Shown in pieces: positions 11,172 through 22,264 of a stretch of DNA of 64,000 nt. The stretch's first letter is position 1; each line of letters opens with the position of its first letter. Source of the DNA: Perognathus longimembris pacificus (Eukaryota; Chordata; Mammalia; Rodentia; Heteromyidae). The stretch is from assembly GCF_023159225.1 (NCBI RefSeq), contig NC_063172.1:58958828-59022827 (forward strand). Reading direction: 5' to 3'. A model generated the notes under the pieces. It saw only the letters and a list, made by a program, of their open reading frames with translations, had not been told where the DNA came from and did not search any database. The position numbers were made by a program, and so were the translations under genes.

Positions 11172-11858
11172 CCAGCAAGTTTGAAACATGAAATGCAATA
11201 GCATTCTATCCTGAGCCCCAGTGTAATGAAGTACAGGACTGCAAGAAGGGTAGCCACCGAGGCCCACCACCTTTGTCAGAAAGAGGTGGAGGAGGACTCC
11301 ACCTTTAGGGCCTTAGTAGCCAGGTTCCAGACTCATTTCCAGAGTAGCATCTAGAAAAGTGAAAGCACACACATGCTTTTATTTGCTTTTAAAACATATA
11401 CATTTAATTTTTTAATTTAGAATTGAGTGACTGGCAAAGCAAAAGAGTACATTTGATGATTTGTGCAAGTTTAAGTAATTCCACAGACTAATAAAATCCA
11501 TCAGCTATGATAAGTACTAACGAAAGGTATTCAAGGTCCTTGACAGTTCTAAGGCTACTTTTTTTTTTTTTAATAATCATGACACTAAATGAGTCAGAAG
11601 TAGGATTTGTCACCTGATGGAGCTTGGGGAGAAAGCAGGCTTTGTGATAGCAAGTGCTTGCTTGCAAGGTTAAGTGAAATCAGAGCTTGTGGGCACTCTG
11701 CCCAATTCCAGGGCGCCGAGATGTCTGTCTGCATGCGGGGCTGACCAAGGCCTTCTGTTCTCGTTTAGATATGACTTGGCCCCCAAGGGTTTGTGTTGGA
11801 CACTTGGTCAAAGTGACGTGATGTGGTAGGTGATGGCTACTCTAAGAGGAGGAGCTGG
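11169..11858. other. Unassigned unique sequence
   Basis: No gene or repeat recognised. T-run at about 11559-11570. Confidence 0.5.
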
Positions 11859-11859
11859 T

Positions 11860-11864
11860 AAGAG

Positions 11865-11915
<51 letters not shown>

Positions 11916-12153
11916 TGCTGGTCCTGGGCACTGTCCCTGAGCTTTTTGTTTGTTCAAGGCTAGCACTCTACCACTTGAGCCAGGGATCCACTTAGGGCTT
12001 TTATTTGGTTTGTTTGTTTGTTTGTTTGTTTGTGTAATTAAGTGAAGGCAAGAATCTCAAGGGCTTTCCTGCCCAGGCTGGTTTTAAAATGCAATCTTCA
12101 GATCTTAGCCTCCTGAATAGCTAAGATTACAGATACGTGCCAAAGCACATGGA
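11860..12153 (-). mobile_element. B1-Geo SINE with (TG)n tail and internal (TTTG)n
   Basis: Minus orientation. A TG run at 11867-11914 lies at the SINE's 3' tail, followed by the Geo complement ('gctagcactctaccacttga') and the B1 complement ('gcctcctgaatagctaagat'). A TTTG array at about 12007-12032 sits in the linker between the monomers. Confidence 0.9.
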
Positions 12154-12732
12154 AGAAGATAAATCGCCTTTGAAGAAATTATTGAGGTGGTTCTTGTGAG
12201 ACCCTGACTTAGTTTTCCTGAGCACAAGTTGTTAACTTGAGCCCCTTGCTAAATCTCTCTTGGACTTCCTATTTGACAATGTAATCTCTCCTGTCTCCCA
12301 CCAGAAGACCTTCACAAGAGCCCAGCTGATACTGGTACATGCTTGAAATGGGAGCTAAAGAAACAGATTGTGTAAAGCAACTCACCTCACGTGTTTCATT
12401 CTAGGCACTAACACCCCTTCTCACCCACTTTGGCCCTTTGGGTGAATCCTGTCCAGGAAAGTCCTCATTGTTACTTCTTCCAAGCTTTCCCTGATGGGGG
12501 CTACTTTGTCTGACTGGAACTACCTTTTGAAACATCCATAAATTCACTATTCTTTTCTCTTCCTCTATTTTGTGGCACTTACCCCCGCAACCTACAAGGA
12601 AAAATAAATTCTCCACATTGAATCCCCATACATCTTTAAAAGATTAAAATTTGCAGTAGTTCTCAAGTATACCCTTCTCACACAGACAGTCCTGGTCTGA
12701 CCATAGCATGTTTATAAGCCCCTGACATAAAC
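12154..12732. other. Unassigned unique sequence
   Basis: No gene or repeat recognised. The minus-strand frame at 12401-12616 has no protein motif that I recognise. Confidence 0.5.
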
Positions 12733-12832
12733 AGGACTTTTATCCTCAACTTTAAAATAAGGAGACTGAGGTTAAGTCACAAAGCTGGGACACACAGGTG
12801 ACAATCAAATCCGTCAACGTGCTTGGATTTTT
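12733..12832 (-). mobile_element. MIR fragment
   Basis: 'ttatcctcaactttaaaata' followed by 'aggagactgaggttaagtca' and 'caaagctgggacacacag' matches the complement of the MIR core (CCATTTTACAGATGAGGAAACTGAGG...). Confidence 0.7.
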
Positions 12833-12904
12833 TGTGTGACTCCCCAGTCAAAATTAGTTTCACAAACTTCACTGAAGTCTCCTCACCCTTAACACATTCT
12901 TGAG

Positions 12905-12906
<2 letters not shown>

Positions 12907-12957
<51 letters not shown>

Positions 12958-12958
12958 C
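12907..12958. repeat. (TG)n(CG)n microsatellite
   Basis: About 40 bp of TG repeats end in GCGCGCGCGC. It is not obviously attached to a SINE. Confidence 0.95.
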
Positions 12959-12959
12959 T

Positions 12960-13883
12960 CTTAGTGTCAGGCTAATTAAGTTCTGACATCATTGGGATAG
13001 CCTGAGAGAGAAGCTTTGGGGGGCCTACCTTATACCCGCAATGACACGATACTGTGGGACTCACCGAGACTGTGTTTAGATCTAACAGAAAAGTTGTCAC
13101 TCAGTGTGCATGTATATAGTAATCAGAAAAAAGGAGTAACATTTTAATTTCTTCTCTCACTTCTCTTTTAGCATATTGGTTCTTCTTATATGGTAGTTAT
13201 ATTTGCATATTTTGTTTTAGGTTTCTATTGAAGCTTGGACAAATTATTACCAACTTTAGGAACACAATGCAGTAGCACTGTCTGGCCATTTGCAGGGCAG
13301 GGTCCATGCAGTGGGCTATGGAGGTTTCTCTACTCCATGTTTTCACAAGACCAAAAGCAAGGTGGCAGCCAGACTCTATTGCTTTCTGGTATTGGCTGGA
13401 TTCCATTCCTTGCCTCTGGAGCACCAGGACCGTGTTCCATACTGGTTGTGAACTGTTTCCTTCTCAGCTGTCCATTCCCCCAGCTCAGCCCCCAGGCTCC
13501 ATCTTCATGCCAGCAAAGAGGGCTTGAGTCGCCTTCACACATGGACTCTCCCCAAGCACAACTTGTTCTGGCACGGGGACAACTGTCTGTCTCTTTTCAT
13601 TTGGGCACCCACGGATCACACAAGCCCAGCCTGGTAATCCAGGATAATCTTTCTGTGTTAAAATTGGCTGATTAGCAACTTTAATTCCGCATGCAAAGCC
13701 CCTTCAGAGCATCGTACCTTAGACTGAAGAACCAGAGGACAGGAATTCTGTCAACCATAACAGATGAACCTTAAAAGATCATCAAATATGAAAATGCTGT
13801 CTCAGCCAGAAGGTAAGATGTTTCGTGTTTTGATTTTGTCATTCATTATTCTGTATTCTCCTTGTGTTACCTATTAAAAACAA
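12960..13883. other. Unassigned sequence, GC-richer, perhaps an ancient repeat
   Basis: The 146-codon open frame at 13235-13675 (plus) and the overlapping frames on both strands show no recognisable domain. The end, 'aatccaggataatctttctg' with 'gattagcaactttaatt' near 13670, is reminiscent of an old mammalian interspersed repeat that I cannot name with confidence. I do not call a gene. Confidence 0.4.
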
Positions 13884-14175
13884 ATACTGTATATACTGGC
13901 ATTAGAACTGGGGAAGGGAAAGGGAATATCAAAATCGATAGACAAAGGATAAAAAGACAAACAATTCCAAAAACAATACTTACAAAAAACCATTTGGTGT
14001 AAACCAATTGAACAACTCATGGGGGGGAGTGGGAGGGGGAGGGAGAAGAGAGGGGGTAAATGAGGGAGGAGGTAACAAATTGTACAAGAAATGTACCCAC
14101 TGCCTTACATATCAAACTGTAACCCCTCTGTACATCACTTTGACAATAAATAAGTAATTATTCAGAAAGAAAAAA
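13884..14175 (+). mobile_element. L1 3' end, 5'-truncated
   Basis: Starts near 'tactgtatatactggcatta', then 'tcaaaatcgatagacaaagg', 'ggtgtaaaccaattgaacaa', a G/A-rich tract, 'acccctctgtacatcacttt' and 'gacaataaataag', closing with A-rich sequence. This is the standard young L1 tail of this genome. Confidence 0.92.
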
Positions 14176-14373
14176 AAATACATTGAAAGTAGGAATCCAG
14201 ATAGTTAAAATTCTGATTAAAGGCAGGTAAATCAATAAGTAAAATCTTTTTTACAGTTTATAAGCATACTAAGTGAATTGAATGGTCTGAAATGTGTCTG
14301 AATAATCTTCTTGAATCTTACTGATTTGGATAAAATGGTAAATTGTATATACTTACATTAAATTATTCTCTGG

Positions 14374-14594
14374 GTACTAGTGGCTAAGATCTGTAACCTT
14401 AATTACTCAGGAGGCTGAGATCTGTAGGATCAGGATTCAAAGCAAGGATGGATGGAGTAACCTGTGAGATTCCATCTCAAACTAATCAATAAAAGCTAGG
14501 CTGGAGTAATGGCTCAAGTGGTAGAACACCAGCTGAGTAAGCACCCAAATAAACTTGAGGCCTTGAGTTCACACTCTACTACCAAGAATAAATG
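14374..14594 (+). mobile_element. B1 plus tRNA-like SINE
   Basis: 'ttactcaggaggctgagatc' near 14402 (B1), then 'atggctcaagtggtagaaca' near 14510 and 'gccttgagttcacactct' near 14560 (right half). Confidence 0.85.
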
Positions 14595-14743
14595 AAGTTA
14601 TTCTTTGAGAATTACGGGCATTATGAACAATATCATTCTCCTTAATGACAAATTTTACATGAGATAATTTATAAAAATCCTACACATTACTTTGGCTGTA
14701 CTTTTTACTTTGACCATCAATAAACTACCAATAAAAATAATTT

Positions 14744-14970
14744 CAATGCTGGGTACAAGTGGTACATGCCTGTAATTCTAGCTAATCAAGAGGCTGACAT
14801 CTGAAGCTCACAGTTCAAAGCCAGCAGGAGAAAGACAGTCCTTGAGACTCCTATCTCCAATTAACCATAAAAGGCCAGAAGTGGGACTGTAGCTAGTCAT
14901 GAGCAAAAAAAAAAGCTCAGGGAGAATGTCTGGAAACCGAATTCAAGCCCCAGAACTGGCACAAATATCA
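14744..14970 (+). mobile_element. B1-Geo SINE
   Basis: 'tgctgggtacaagtggtaca' at the head, 'tctccaattaaccataaaag' linker, 'attcaagccccagaactggc' at the Geo end. Confidence 0.9.
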
Positions 14971-15085
14971 TAATCATAAGCATAAACATAAGTTTGACAT
15001 CATGATTAAAATTTGTTTGAGATTCTATATGTTTGTTAGATACAAGTATGAAGTGATGGAAAGGCAAGATAAAGTATATATGTTA

Positions 15086-15320
15086 GATCCTGGCACTGGT
15101 GGTTCACGCCTATAATCCTAGCTACTCAGGATGCTGAGGTCTGAGGATTGCAGTTCAAAGCCAGCCCAGGCAGAGTCCATATCTCCAATTAACCACCAGA
15201 AAAACTGAAGTGATAGAGTGATAGGCTCAAAGTGGTAGAGCGCTAACCTTGAGCGAAAGAGTTCAGGGACAGTGCCCAGGCCTTGAATTCAAGCCCCAAG
15301 ACAGGCAAAAATAAAAAAGT
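15086..15320 (+). mobile_element. B1-Geo SINE
   Basis: 'cctggcactggtggttcacg' head, 'ctactcaggatgctgaggtc', linker 'tctccaattaaccaccag', Geo with 'agtggtagagcgctaacctt' and 'gaattcaagccccaagacag'. Confidence 0.93.
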
Positions 15321-15329
15321 AAGTTGCAT

Positions 15330-15808
15330 GGTTTCCCTCATTTGTAATAACTAGAATATGTCTATGACATTCTTAGCAGGGGATCACAATAGCCCAATTA
15401 CTAAGTGCACAAGGGCCACATAGAATGAAGCATATCAAAATAAACTCCAAGAATTGGAAACAAGAGGTTCTTATTATGTCCTGCATGTGGTTATTTCTAT
15501 TTTTTTCTGTTTTAGTTTTCTGTACCCTTTGTCTTGTATATGAATTTATCTGATCCATGGAAGGGAAAGTGAATCACAGAAACAGTAAGACAAAGGATGA
15601 ACTAATGCAACAAGGATATTCACAGTATATTGGAAATGAACTATACAACTAAGAGGGGCGGGGGAGCAAAGAGAAAGGTAGGCAGTAGGAAATGAAGGAG
15701 AGGGTAATAGTGTTTAAAAACAAATGTAATCATTACCTTACTTACGTAACTGTGATCCCCTGTTTGTCACTTTTACAATAAAGATATTAAAAATAAATAA
15801 ATACATAA
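15330..15808 (+). mobile_element. L1 3' end (older subfamily variant)
   Basis: Same order as the young L1 tails but more diverged: 'ggtttccctcatttgtaata', 'aataaactccaagaattgga', 'gcaacaaggatattcaca', a purine tract near 15655, then 'tgtaactgtgatcccctgtt' and 'cacttttacaataaag'. It directly follows the B1-Geo at 15086. Confidence 0.88.
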
Positions 15809-16611
15809 TATGTGTTGGAGATAAACTTAATAAAATTTACAATTATCCTCTAATAATACTTCAAGAATTTGAGAACTTTGTGTATTATGAAGCAATCAGT
15901 TTTCACAGCACAGAGTTCAGAGTAAGTGAGTGAATAAGAGTTAGAATAATAATTTCCTCTAAGAAATAGTTAATGAAATGATCAAAGAGTTCACCTGTGT
16001 TTTCTTATCCATGAAAGAAGTCTATAATGAGATGCTGTCCAAAATCCAGCTTCCTATTCAATGGTCATAATTTATAATAATTTTCAACCTGAGCTCTTAC
16101 TGTTTTCTATAAGACATTCATAAATGTCCATATACAGGAAAAATATTAACAGAATGTTGCCTGAAGAAATAATTAAGGCAATTAAAACAAGCTTCTCATA
16201 AGATCTCAGCAAGAGTGTGTAAGAAATGCATTTTACTCTCAATGACAGTCATTGATCCAAAATGTGGTGACTTTTCAAGAAATTGGTCAACTGGTCCAAA
16301 TGGGAAGAAGAAAGGGGTCATCATCTCTGGGACTCACTAAAGGGTGGCCTCCGGGGAAGTGCTTACCTGTCCATTTGCCTGAGCTATTTGAAATGTGTGG
16401 CTCTCCAGTGTGGACTATTTCACCTCATAATTGACCTCACTGTGCAGGTAGTTGTGGCTCTTTGCCAATGGCTGAGCTCTCATGGGAAGTAGGTTACAGC
16501 TGACACTACCCTACTAAAGAGAAGGCATAGGTGTTTGCCCCTAATAGTAAAAGAAAATTGTTTGCAAATTGTGTATAGATTCTACAAACTGAATGACATA
16601 TTGAGCCTAGA
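15809..16611. other. Unassigned unique sequence
   Basis: No gene or repeat recognised. Confidence 0.5.
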
Positions 16612-16815
16612 TAATTTTTTTTTTAAAGTTTAAGTCTCCAGAGTTTATTCTTTACATCAGACTTGTTCTTCTGGCAATTTCAATGCTCCAACCAAAGACC
16701 ATTTCCTCTTGGTCTGTCAACAAGGAAAATCTAAAACAGCTGCTGTTGAGCCTCGGAAGAATAGGTTCCCTTTGCACAACAGCAGGCACCTCTTTGAGGT
16801 CACTTTCAAAACCTA
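16612..16815 (-). pseudogene. Short polyadenylated retrocopy of an unidentified transcript
   Basis: A T10 run at 16615-16624 is a poly-A tail on the minus strand. AATAAA lies at 16644-16649 (minus), 19 nt before the tail, which is normal spacing for a cleaved mRNA. The remaining roughly 165 bp (up to about 16815) are not L1, SINE or LTR. All three minus frames contain stops, and I could not identify the parent. A weak 'cctaga' similarity at both ends may be the target duplication. An internal A-rich priming artefact cannot be excluded. Confidence 0.5.
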
Positions 16816-16833
16816 GAGAGGTTAAAAAAAAAA

Positions 16834-17069
16834 AAAGTGAAGTTTTTTGGTTTTTTTTTTTTTGCTAATCCTGGGGCTTGAACTCAGGGCCTGAGCACTG
16901 TCCTTGACTTCTTTTGGCTCAAGGCTAGCGCTCTACCCCTTGAGCCACAGGGCTACTTCGGCTTTTTCTGTGTATGTGGTGTTGAGGAATGGAACCCAGG
17001 GCTTCAGGCATGTTAGGCAAGCACTCTACCACTAGGCCACATTCCCAGCCCCCAAAGTGAAGATTTTTT
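16834..17069 (-). mobile_element. IDL-Geo SINE with target duplication
   Basis: Body about 16849-17053: T-run, Geo complement ('ggcttgaactcagggcctga', 'gctagcgctctaccccttga') then ID complement ('gcaagcactctaccactagg', 'ccacattcccagcccc'). Near-identical repeats 'aaagtgaagtttttt' at 16834-16848 and 'aaagtgaagatttttt' at 17054-17069 are the target duplication. Confidence 0.95.
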
Positions 17070-17430
17070 AAAGTTAAAAAGAGCCTTAGTAATAATCATC
17101 AAATCTACCTCCCACCAAGATAAGAGTCTCATGGGAAACTTCCATCTTTGGGCCACCCTTCCCTCTACATCCACATGTCCAAGACCAGGGCTCTGTGATA
17201 TACTAAAGCAGTGCCTTTCTTACTCTGACCACTGAATTGTGACTACTATCACTCCTCTATTTACCTGGAACTTGGTTGTAATTTCAACACTATCTTACCC
17301 TGTTAAATAGATTTAAACAAAATTAACAGTTGCTTCCATAGGTGAATAATGCTGTGTGTTCCCCAAAGAGTTCATCTCATTTAAATATGACCATGTCTTC
17401 ACATTCATCTTACTGTCCTTTTCCTTTCGT
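17070..17430. other. Unassigned unique sequence
   Basis: No gene or repeat recognised. Confidence 0.5.
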
Positions 17431-17431
17431 A

Positions 17432-17480
<49 letters not shown>

Positions 17481-17713
17481 GTGCCTGGTGAGCCAGTCCT
17501 AGCACTTGAACTCAGAGCCTGTCCCTGAACTTCTTTTGTTTTTGCTCAAGGGTAGCACCCTACCACTTTAGCCACAGAGCCACTTCTGGATTTTTCTGAG
17601 TATTGAAGATAAGAGTCTCATGGACTTTTCTGCCCAGGCTGGCTTCTGGCTTCAAACCTCGCAATCCTCAGATAGGTAGGATTACAGGCATGAGCCACAG
17701 CTACCCAGCTATA
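17431..17713 (-). mobile_element. B1-Geo SINE with (TG)n tail
   Basis: A TG run at 17434-17477 is followed by Geo complement ('ccagtcctagcacttgaact', 'ggtagcaccctaccacttta') and B1 complement ('ggattacaggcatgagccac'). Confidence 0.93.
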
Positions 17714-17803
17714 TATTCTTGATCTCACAATTTTTGGGTTATAAATACATTATCATGATAATTATTTGAATAATCGGAGGTGAGTCATCTAGTATCCATT
17801 TCT

Positions 17804-17960
17804 TGAGGTCCTTTTTGTTTCCCTTGGAGTTACTAATTGGTTTTGCTTGGTTATTTCTCAGTTTTTAATAGCATCCTTCCCCTGAAGGCCTTTTTGTTTT
17901 CTTTTGAGTTGGTAATCACTTTTGTTTGCTTCTCTGCTTAGTGTTCATGTTCTTCCTTTC
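17804..17960. repeat. Diverged tandem duplication of about 75-80 bp
   Basis: Copy 1 (17804-17880) and copy 2 (17884-17960) share the series 'gaggtcctttttgtttccct' / 'gaaggcctttttgttttctt', then 'ggagttactaattggttttg' / 'gagttggtaatcacttttgt', then a tttctc/cttctc block and a final 'cttcc'. It matches no repeat family that I recognise. Confidence 0.55.
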
Positions 17961-18019
17961 TCAGCTGTGTAAATATCATCTTCTTTATTTATTCAATATA
18001 TGTTATATTTGCCCAATTT

Positions 18020-18310
18020 ACAACTGCTTTATGAAATCTTTTCCAGACTGGAAATGAAAGACGTTATGTTAAGCACAGTAAGTCAGGCAGACAAGGACAC
18101 TGTGTATTCTCACTGACATGGGTAACCCAAGCCAGGCTAACACCAGAAAGGGTTCAGGTAGCAAGGAAAAGAAGACTCTGTATTTGTATAAGCTAGATAT
18201 ACACACAAAAACAGGCATGAACCCAAAAGGCAAAGGTTAGAGGACATCAACTCCAGGCAATATCATCAGTTGTTTTTCTAGGAGTTTGTTCCAATACGTC
18301 ACATGATTCT
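18020..18310 (+). mobile_element. Old L1 ORF2/3' UTR fragment
   Basis: 'gttatgttaagcacagtaag' followed by 'tcaggcagacaaggacac' and 'tgtgtattctcactgacatg' follows the L1 segment encoding the end of ORF2 (TTATGCTAAGTGAAATAAGCCAGG...TTCTCACTCATATG). Confidence 0.65.
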
Positions 18311-18607
18311 CAGGTAATACTGAGATTTCTGAGATTAAACTAGTAATCATCAGTACTGCTTTCCAGGTTTGTAGTGCTCTCCTCTTCTCATTTCTCTAAG
18401 TTTGTGTGTGTGCATGCATGTGTGTGTGCGTGTTCTTTTGAAGTAATATAATTTGTCATGCATTTGGCCATGTGTCTAATTTGTCATGCTAATTGGGACC
18501 CACCCATGTATTTTGTCATTTAAACTTCTTCCAAGTCCTTTTTTCACGTTTTGTATGTGCCAAACTATTTCTTGTTTCCCCTTCAACGTAAACTTTTTAT
18601 GTTTTTA

Positions 18608-18748
18608 TTTTAAAAACTGCTTTATTGTTATTATAAGGGTGATATACAGAGAGAGGGCTATTGTTTCATAAATCAGGAAATAAGTGTGTTCCTTTTAGAG
18701 AATGTAGCCCCTTCCTTCATTCTTTCCCAGTTTTTCCCTCCCAAACTT
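18608..18748 (-). mobile_element. L1 3' end, minus strand
   Basis: 'aaaactgctttattgttatt' then 'gtgatatacagagagag', 'tgtttcataaatcaggaaa' and a C/T-rich tract: the complement of a diverged L1 tail. Confidence 0.75.
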
Positions 18749-18982
18749 TTTTGAAAAAAAAAAATGAAGCACCTATTCTTTTAAACTCCAATCTTGTGAT
18801 TTTTTTTGCCTTTCTTTCCCTTGTAAGGTCATTTGAAGGCTCAATCATGTGGAAGGAAGGACAATAATAAAAAGAAAAGCTCCCACTTCATGTTCATCAG
18901 ACACTACTAGCTCAGAGATGTCCGCTCTTTACAGATCTGTCCTAGCTGCAAATCTGACAACCATGTTCTTTGCCTTTGAGCC
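18749..18982. other. Unassigned unique sequence
   Basis: No gene or repeat recognised. Confidence 0.45.
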
Positions 18983-19178
18983 CATGAGTCGGCAAATTAC
19001 ACCCACTGCCTGTCTTTGTAGCCCTATTGGAACACAGCCAAGCTCCTCTTTCTGCACAGTTCTATGGCTATTTTGCACTATTGTGGCAAAGTTCAGTAGC
19101 TATAACAGAGACCATATCACCAGCAAAGGCTAAATGATTTATTCTTGGCCCTCTGCAGAAAAAGTTTGCTAGTTCCTG
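18983..19178. mobile_element. Ancient non-autonomous hAT (Charlie-type) DNA transposon
   Basis: One end reads CATGAGTCGGCAAATTAC and the other GTTTGCTAGTTCCTG, both diverged forms of inverted ends of type CAGGGGTCGGCAAAC. The interior 'cctattggaacacagccaag' and 'tagctataacagagaccata' match a widespread mammalian hAT-Charlie family whose exact name I do not recall. The expected 8-bp target duplication is not recognisable, as expected at this age. Confidence 0.78.
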
Positions 19179-20105
19179 CTACAAATAGCAACGTAAGGCC
19201 TCAACAAATTGGTGACGCTTCAAACCTCTAGGAAGACTGTTATAGAACAATTACACAGGTAACAATAGATTAAGTCTATTCAACATAATAACTTTAGGTA
19301 ATATATATATATCAAGTATATAAGCTAGGCATATAAACATGAATATTAAATTTAACCAACATGTTTTACAGGGAAAGAAATCCTCTATTAGTTGGTCCTT
19401 AAGGAATGATAATATTCAAAAATAAAAGAATCTCTAAAAAACATTCATGTAGAGTGTTGCTGAACTCTGTACATGGATTTGAAGAGATTCTAAGAATGTT
19501 TGGATTTTTAAGCCACATTAGCACCATGGAAAGGGAAAAAAGTAAATGCTACAATGAATTTATAAAATATTTATGACATTTTTCCTCCTTGAACAGTAAC
19601 AGTATATTAGCATGAGAAAGCTTCTGAAAAGTCTTAAAAATAAATTTATAATTTTTTGCATAGATTAACCATTTATCTAATTCTGAAATTTATGATTCCA
19701 TATTAATTGTATTTCTGTTGTAGGAAACATCTTCAAGTGCTCCCAAGGCATTGTTGGTCCCACTCAAAATAATTATTGTCTTCCATCTCTTGTGTACCTG
19801 TGCAGTTTCACCTGAGCGTTAAACCAACAGGATAATTAACATTTAACAAAGAGGAAGAAGACAAAGGATGTTAGTCATTCATTGTTTCCCTCTCTCTTAT
19901 TCTGAGCCAGTAGAAAGGAATAGGAGAAAGATGAAAAGCAATATATGGACAAATGGGATTTTCTACCACTTGTAGAAACAACAAGAATACCTTGCACGGG
20001 ATGAGAAGATGGTAGGACAAGCCTTCGGCAAGTTTACCATGCAGTGTCTGTCCAGGCTCAGTGCTGAACACTGCACTGAAGTGAACCAAAGTTTTCTAAA
20101 GAAGC
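19179..20105. other. Unassigned unique sequence
   Basis: AT-rich around 19300-19700. No gene or repeat family recognised. Confidence 0.5.
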
Positions 20106-20315
20106 CACATCAGAACCAGGAATGTGGCTTAGTGGTAGAGTGCTTGCCTAGCATGCATGAAGCCCTGGGTTCAACTCCTCAGTACCACAGACACAGCAAA
20201 AGCCGCAAGTACCGCTCTGGCTCAAGTGATAGAATGTGCTAGCCTTGAGCAAAAGAAGCTCAGAGACAGCTCCCAAGTCCTGAGTTCAAGCCCCAGGACT
20301 GGTTAAGAAAAAAAA
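20106..20315 (+). mobile_element. IDL-Geo SINE
   Basis: ID half 'aggaatgtggcttagtggta', 'gcttgcctagcatgcatgaa', 'ctgggttcaactcctcag', then Geo half 'tggctcaagtgatagaatgt' and 'ctgagttcaagccccaggac' with an A-rich end. Confidence 0.93.
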
Positions 20316-20329
20316 GAAGAAGAATCCAT

Positions 20330-20830
20330 GTTCCTGTTGATTGACTAGACAAACTTCATGGCTATGAGGAGATGGAATGCTGCACATCAAAAGCCAAATT
20401 TGTCTATATTTAGTTCCCTTAGGGAACATTTACTACCAACTACTGTATATGACCTAGCATCCTTGTAACTTCCAGATAAAACTTTTGGAGTTTATTGTAA
20501 AATATAGCAGACCTCTATCTTCCATCAGTTTTAAAGCTAAAACTGCTATAAGATAACATCTGAAAGCTATCAAAGCGATTTGCCTTCCCTCCTATAACCT
20601 GGCAACCAGATGCCCCTAGGTATTGATTTATGACTTTCTTTTCCGTGACTGTAAAACTTCATGTATCCTCTTCCACAGTGAAGCAAGTTATTCAGGATAA
20701 CTGAATCTATGTTCCTGAACTCTTAGTGCTTTCATTTTTTGTCTCAGAATAAACTATGTTTTATTCCTTATGGAGCAAAAACTGTCTCATGTCAACTGTG
20801 GTATAGAGGTTTATTCAGAGCCATTGATAC
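20330..20830 (+). mobile_element. Possible degraded LTR
   Basis: 'ttccgtgactgtaaaacttc' and 'tcctcttccacagtgaagca' upstream of AATAAA at 20748-20753 resemble the R/U5 half of a retroviral LTR. Ends and target duplication are not identifiable, so this is a weak call. Confidence 0.3.
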
Positions 20831-21538
20831 ATGACACTCCAGTCGTCAATGCTGCTATGAAATCCTCTGGTATACTGTGTGCTGACCACTTTCCTCCCTG
20901 CCTGTCTTAGAAGATTCTAGTCACCTATTCTAATCACTCTGGGTGTCAGTATTATTAAAGGAAATAATATTCTCAAGTAAGAGCTATCTCTGTAAACTGT
21001 TTCTTTTTGCACAAATTATGAAGGGAGAATGGTCCCAGAAACTGGGCATTCTCTCCATTTCCATTTCTAGGTTCCTGTAATGACATAGCTTCATGCCGCC
21101 CTGTAGAGCACCCAAGAATGGAGCTGCTATCACTCACATTTTACAGATATATAACAAAGCTTGGTCCCATTAAGAAATTTACCAAATGTTTCAGAATAGA
21201 ACCAGAACTTAAATGTAGATATCTAACTACAAATTCTGTGCTTTTTGTTTCTTCCAACAGTCCGTGTTGCCAGTACAAATACTCTTTGATCTTGCTAATT
21301 CTCCAATTCTGTCAGCTTAGTAAATCTATGCAAAAAATTCCACAAACAAGAGATATGTGGTTTGCTTGCTGTTTTATTTTTCTTTAGTAAACCTAACACG
21401 GCTTGAACGTCTCTTACCATGTGCTTATAGGTCACCAATTAAATATGAAGTGTTTGGGGAATTTTACCAGGAAGCAAAATCCAGATAGTTTTCTGGATGT
21501 ACACTTTGCTCTCTTCAGATGACTAAGTCCCATCAAGC
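20831..21538. other. Unassigned sequence with a possible MIR
   Basis: Around 21130-21240, 'atcactcacattttacagat' followed by 'aatttaccaaatgtttcaga' and 'agaaccagaacttaaatg' resembles a MIR core on the minus strand. Nothing else is recognised. Confidence 0.45.
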
Positions 21539-22264
21539 AAAGAAAAGGGATTTTTTTTGTGTGGTACATAATACACAATGGAATTTTATGCCTCTATCAG
21601 AAAGAATGAAATTGCCCCATTTGTAAGGAAATGGAAGGACTTAGAAAAAGTTATACTAAGTGAGCCAGACCCAAAGAAACATGGACTCTATGGTCTCCCC
21701 TCATAGGGAATAATTAGCACAGGTTTAGGCAAGTCACAGCAGAGCATCACAAGAGCCTAATAGCTATGACCTTATGAACACATAAGATGATGCTAAGTGA
21801 AATGAACTCCATGTTAGGGAAACGAGTGTAATATCACTGTTGTAATTACTTTCAACACGCCATGTGAAACCGTAGCTTCTTTTGTTGATGACCCTCTCGT
21901 ATCCCCTCCCTGTGGTTGTACTCGCACTATCACTGTATTTCATCTGAGTACACTGGATACTGTATATGCTGGTATTAGAACTAGGGAAGTGAAAGGGAGT
22001 ATCAAAATCGAGATACAAAGGATAAAAAGACAAACGACTCCAAAAGCAATACTTGCAAAACCATTTGGTGTAAACCAACTGAACAACTCATGGGGGTAGG
22101 GGAGAGGGGGGAATGAGGGAGGAGGTAACAAACAGTACAAGAAATGTACCCAAGGTCTAACATATGAAACTGTAACCTCTCTGTACATCAATTGACAATA
22201 AAATAAAAAATTTAAAATAACAAATAAAGAAAAGAAATTTAAAAAAAGAAAAGGGATTTTTTTT
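21539..22264 (+). mobile_element. L1 3' end with 20-bp target duplication
   Basis: Body 21559-22244, from 'ggtacataatacacaatgga' (end of ORF2) through the 3' UTR G/A tract to 'attgacaataaaataaaaaa'. The 20-bp repeat AAAGAAAAGGGATTTTTTTT is perfect at 21539-21558 and 22245-22264. The perfect duplication shows a fairly recent insertion. It is 5'-truncated to 686 bp, and the ORF2 remnant is too short to function. Confidence 0.96.
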
